The notes below the pieces were generated by a model. The model saw only the letters and a program-made list of their open reading frames with translations, searched no databases and was not told the DNA's origin. From assembly GCA_026770585.1 (NCBI GenBank), contig MU646371.1, forward strand, positions 27,553 to 41,102: a stretch of DNA of 13,550 bases, read 5' to 3'. Origin of the DNA: Baffinella frigidus. Its lineage: Eukaryota; Cryptophyceae; Cryptomonadales; Baffinellaceae. Shown in pieces: positions 11,616 to 13,550 of this stretch. Each line of letters starts with the position of its first letter. The stretch's first letter is position 1. The position numbers were made by a program, and so were the translations under genes.

Positions 11616-11687
11616 GACGAGGCTAGCCTCCACGTTGTCCTCAAACTCAGGACTATCCCTTTATGGGTTATTCACGAAATCCCTGTG
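11616..11687 (+). repeat. Left copy of GCTAGCCTCC.CGATGTCCTC repeat, then spacer
   Basis: GAGGCTAGCCTCCACGTTGT.CCTCAAACTCA (11616-11647) recurs as GAAGCTAGCCTCCGCGATGT.CCTCGAACTCA at 11839-11870. The two copies bracket the element at 11688-11817 at distances of about 40 and 20 bases. Confidence 0.84.
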
Positions 11688-11817
11688 TACCACGCCAGAT
11701 TGCAGGAGGGGGTTGATTTTTTAAAACCGTGTCAGGACACGGTTGTTGACTTTTGAAAACCACTCCCTTGAAGGGGAATTGACTTTTGGCGACCCCTTCG
11801 AAGACTCTGGCGTGGTA
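11688..11817. mobile_element. 130-bp hairpin element (CCACGCCAGA ends, copy 2)
   Basis: The ends are TACCACGCCAGATTG and, in reverse, TACCACGCCAGAGTC. The right half read in reverse (GTCTTCGAAGGGGTCGCC, AAAAGTCAATTC) matches the left half of 9960-10097. The centre is a 9-bp stem AACCGTGTC/GACACGGTT, unlike the centre of the other copy. No exact target duplication is seen. Confidence 0.88.
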
Positions 11818-11876
11818 GTCCGTTGTGAGATCGAAGAAGAAGCTAGCCTCCGCGATGTCCTCGAACTCACCCAGGT

Positions 11877-12088
11877 CCACTCGAGGCTGGAAGTGGGACC
11901 ATTTTAAATGTGGGGTTGTTACATTTAGTACCAGTCACGGGCAGGCTTGGTCACGTATCTCGGGTTATAACCCGAGATACCTGACCAAACGACCCTATTT
12001 GTGTGAAAATTACTACACAGCGGTCCACTTGTAAAGGACTTGTAAAGTTAAAACTTTTAAAATAGTTACACTTCTAGCCTCGAGTGTG
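11877..12088 (+). mobile_element. 212-bp family W hairpin element with 10-bp target duplication (copy 2)
   Basis: Terminal inverted repeats CCACTCGAGGCTGGAAGTG and, in reverse, CACACTCGAGGCTAGAAGTG. It is flanked directly by perfect TCACCCAGGT at 11867-11876 and 12089-12098, the clearest transposition footprint in the window. The interior follows 9458-9656 in order: GTACCAGTCACGGGC, central palindrome (half-site GTCACGTATCTCGGGTTA, one mismatch), GTGTGAAAATTACTACAC, CCACTTGTAAAGGA. It encodes nothing, so any transposase must act from elsewhere. Confidence 0.95.
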
Positions 12089-12106
12089 TCACCCAGGTAG
12101 CCTTAC

Positions 12107-12203
12107 CCCTCAAGTGACGGGCGGGCGAATATTCGCCCGTCGAAGCCCTAGGCAGGTCCTAGGGCCCTACCGTAGGGCGTATGCGCCTGCAGTCACTTGA
12201 GGG
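12107..12203. mobile_element. 97-bp hairpin with CCTAGG/CCTACCGTAGG loop
   Basis: A perfect 12-bp end pair, CCCTCAAGTGAC/GTCACTTGAGGG, encloses an exact 18-bp palindrome CGGGCGAATATTCGCCCG (12122-12139) and the loop module GCCCTAGGCAGGTCCTAGGG, CCCTACCGTAGGG. Confidence 0.88.
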
Positions 12204-12254
12204 ATATCTACCTTCCTATCTGTCCTCGAACGCATGCTCGGGAAACGAGAGTCG

Positions 12255-12411
12255 CACCAGTGCACTGCCAGGGCGGAGTTTTTGTTTTTAGTCAGCTCAC
12301 CTGCGAATGTGTAGTAAAGAAGTACACGTTATGTGTACCTCGTTTCTAAAGTTGACAGACTTTGTGGGTGAATTGACTTTTAAAAATCTCCGGCCTGGCA
12401 GTGCACTGTTG
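12255..12411. mobile_element. 157-bp hairpin element (CAGTGCACTGCCAGG ends)
   Basis: CACCAGTGCACTGCCAGGGC.GGAG pairs with CAACAGTGCACTGCCAGGCC.GGAG read in reverse; the ends themselves contain the palindrome CAGTGCACTG. The centre has GTACAC/GTGTAC around GTTAT. The interior TGAATTGACTTTTAAAAATC resembles the GAATTGACTTTTGG of 11688-11817. Confidence 0.88.
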
Positions 12412-12575
12412 TCTTCAGGTCCTTTAGGTTCTTCGAGCTCCCATCATAGCCGGACACTGGAACGTATCCTACAGAAAAGCCCTGCTTCCTTTCGGATCGC
12501 ATCGGGGCCCTCTTCTCTGGACAGGATTTGCACCGTACCGAAACCTGAACCGGACTGGTTTTGTACTAGTCCACA
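12412..12575. other. Unique spacer
   Basis: No repeat partner is found. A forward frame that begins in the preceding hairpin continues through it, but the translation shows no recognised domain. I see no gene. Confidence 0.5.
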
Positions 12576-12706
12576 TACAGGGGTACCTCGCTCAAAAAAA
12601 GCGCCTCCTCCTAGGACCCTACAGTAGGCCCCCCTGGGACCACCATAGGGCCCTATGGTGGTCCTAGGGGGGGGCGGCGCTTTCTTATGAGCGAGGCACC
12701 CCTGTA
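12576..12706. mobile_element. 131-bp hairpin with nested 28-bp palindrome
   Basis: TACAGGGGTACCTCGCTCA pairs with TACAGGGGTGCCTCGCTCA read in reverse. The arms continue into AAAGCGCC and CCTAGGACC. The centre is the exact 28-bp palindrome at 12637-12664 (half-site GGACCACCATAGGG). A second copy of one arm starts at 13505 and runs off the window. Confidence 0.92.
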
Positions 12707-12860
12707 CTGTGCGTCAGAACGTTTGTAAGGACGCGGCACTTGCTATCCCACCTTGTGTTGTGACTGGGAGCACTTCCTCTCACCACGAGCGAGCCTTCCA
12801 CATTCCGTGGAAGGCTCACTCCTGCACGTGGGGGCCATGAGGGTATTAACTTAGTCCCGG
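12707..12860. repeat. Spacer with an 11-bp stem-loop
   Basis: GAGCCTTCCAC/GTGGAAGGCTC (12791-12801 with 12807-12817) forms a perfect stem with a five-base loop. The rest is unique; no gene is seen. Confidence 0.85.
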
Positions 12861-12990
12861 ACCTGAATAGATTTAATTTTGGGAACTGTTCACCTGAAAG
12901 ATTTATGGTACAAATCCAGCTATTTTAAAGCCCTAAAAGTGCGAAATGGCTCAAACGCCAAGCCAAATCTGAACTTAAATCTGTTCAGGA
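12861..12990 (-). mobile_element. ~130-bp inverted-repeat element
   Basis: ACCTGAATAGATTTAA pairs with TCCTGAACAGATTTAA read in reverse. Weaker pairing may extend out to CTTAG/ATTAAG at 12850 and 13006. The interior contains the reverse complement of 9864-9912 (CTAAAAGTGCGAAATGGCTC). The ends are only moderately convincing. Confidence 0.65.
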
Positions 12991-13006
12991 ACGCGAAGAA
13001 ATTAAG

Positions 13007-13260
13007 CTCGTTCGCTCGCAGGTCGGAAGGTTGAGGAGGTGCGTTCGGCACGTTGCAAGAGACGCGGCAGAGAAGGGGGGGGGCGAGTAGGAATCCGCGT
13101 TCCTCGTTTTCTGCAAAATAAAATTCTTAAGAAGCTATCCCCGCACGATCCGACGCCTTTCCCGGCGGCATGCGACTCCCGAGACTGTTGATAGGCAAGA
13201 TAGCACGACTGCGGTAACGCTCAGAGCAGGGATAGACGTGAGGGCAGAAGCCTAAGTACC
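13007..13260. other. Unique stretch without recognised features
   Basis: There is no long frame, no repeat partner and no RNA gene that I can recognise. A G run of 10 lies at about 13075-13084. Confidence 0.55.
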
Positions 13261-13289
13261 CCAGCGCGTGGGGGACCCCAACGCGCTGG
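13261..13289. repeat. 29-base hairpin
   Basis: CCAGCGCGT/ACGCGCTGG stem, extended by GGGG/CCCC with a one-base bulge. It abuts the next inverted-repeat element. Confidence 0.92.
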
Positions 13290-13396
13290 CAACTTAAGGG
13301 CAAATCTTAAGTCAATCTCCCACAAATGCACTCGGATTCCGAGTGCATTTGTATGGGGGTAGACTTAAGAAACCATCAATTTCCCCATAAGTTGCC
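13288..13396. mobile_element. 109-bp hairpin element with 31-base exact core
   Basis: GGCAACTTAAGGG pairs with GGCAACTTATGGG read in reverse. CTTAAGTCAATCTCCC then pairs with CTTAAGTCTACCCCC, and the core 13322-13352 is an exact 15-bp stem (ACAAATGCACTCGGA) with a single central base. The right arm is about ten bases longer, reflecting a small insertion (GATGGTTT region). Confidence 0.88.
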
Positions 13397-13504
13397 TCCA
13401 GGGTGGTGTACCGCAATCTAGTCGAAAACACCGGGGGGGGGGGGGTTCGTTTATTGATCACATGGTGCGACCGCATTCGGTATTGGACTACGGTACATGC
13501 CAAG
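13397..13504. other. Spacer with 13-base G run
   Basis: Bases 13433-13445 are thirteen consecutive G. The rest is unique. Minus-strand frames here read through the G run and are not convincing. Confidence 0.7.
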
Positions 13505-13550
13505 TACAGGAGTACCTCGCTCATAAGAAACCGCCCCCCCCCCTAGGGCC
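13505..13550. mobile_element. Left arm of a second 131-bp-type hairpin, cut by the window end
   Basis: TACAGGAGTACCTCGCTCAT..AAGAAACCGCCCCCCCC.CCTAGGGCC matches the arms of 12576-12706, and is closest to its right arm read in reverse (TCATAAGAAA). The other arm would lie beyond 13550. Confidence 0.85.

Noticed and set aside
11277-11724. Several 83-134 codon frames rich in E/R/A or S/L
   Set aside because: They are translations of the GA/GC/GT microsatellite in different frames on both strands.

Overview
This 13.55 kb window contains no gene I can support. There is no convincing protein-coding gene, rRNA or tRNA. The longest open frames (about 130-160 codons) lie across simple repeats, hairpin arms or tandem arrays, and where they resemble each other it is because the underlying repeats do. 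What fills the window is a dense mosaic of (i) about 30 inverted-repeat (hairpin) elements, mostly 100-210 bp and several in two or more copies, (ii) tandem and dispersed direct repeats, (iii) telomere-like heptamer arrays of the AAACCCT/TTTAGGG kind, and (iv) microsatellites.

Organism: the heptamers are of the plant/algal/dinoflagellate telomere type and the window is almost wholly non-coding, so I infer a eukaryote, probably an alga or other protist. Two readings remain open. One is a repeat-rich nuclear (possibly subtelomeric) region. The other is a hugely inflated organelle genome full of palindromes, as described for some chlamydomonadalean green algae (for example the very large, repeat-rich plastid DNA of Haematococcus lacustris). 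The sequence alone does not decide between them.

Layout: 1-690, TGAG/GTCA simple repeats with three copies of a 63-bp unit. 691-1147, degenerate CCCTGAA/CCCTAGA heptamers. 1166-1820, three hairpin elements, one with 64-bp perfect arms. 1943-2880, copies of a ~111-bp GC-rich repeat, one interrupted by a hairpin element. 3094-4390, five hairpin elements and local duplications. 4442-5165, 21-bp minisatellites, one inside a hairpin loop, with inverted partners. 5161-5940, a ~180-bp tandem array. 5940-7705, second copies of earlier elements, a polypurine tract and a nested insertion. 7745-9220, hairpins and a composite A-B-A-C tandem array. 9236-9398, a CCCTAAA array. 9458-12411, more hairpin elements, opposite-strand TTGAGGG heptamers and a large GA/GC/GT microsatellite. 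12576-13550, further hairpins, the last cut by the window edge.

The main biological message is that a community of small, apparently non-autonomous hairpin elements has shaped this DNA. Evidence of movement is visible: a perfect 10-bp target duplication (element 11877-12088), a 5-bp duplication (3094-3244), a 4-bp duplication inside a host repeat (2194-2347), and an insertion splitting a dispersed repeat (7534-7705). One pair of related elements keeps a perfect or near-perfect central palindrome although its central bases have been wholly replaced. Many unrelated hairpins also carry the same CCTAGG / CCTACGGTAGG module in their loops. No transposase or other enzyme that could move them is encoded here.
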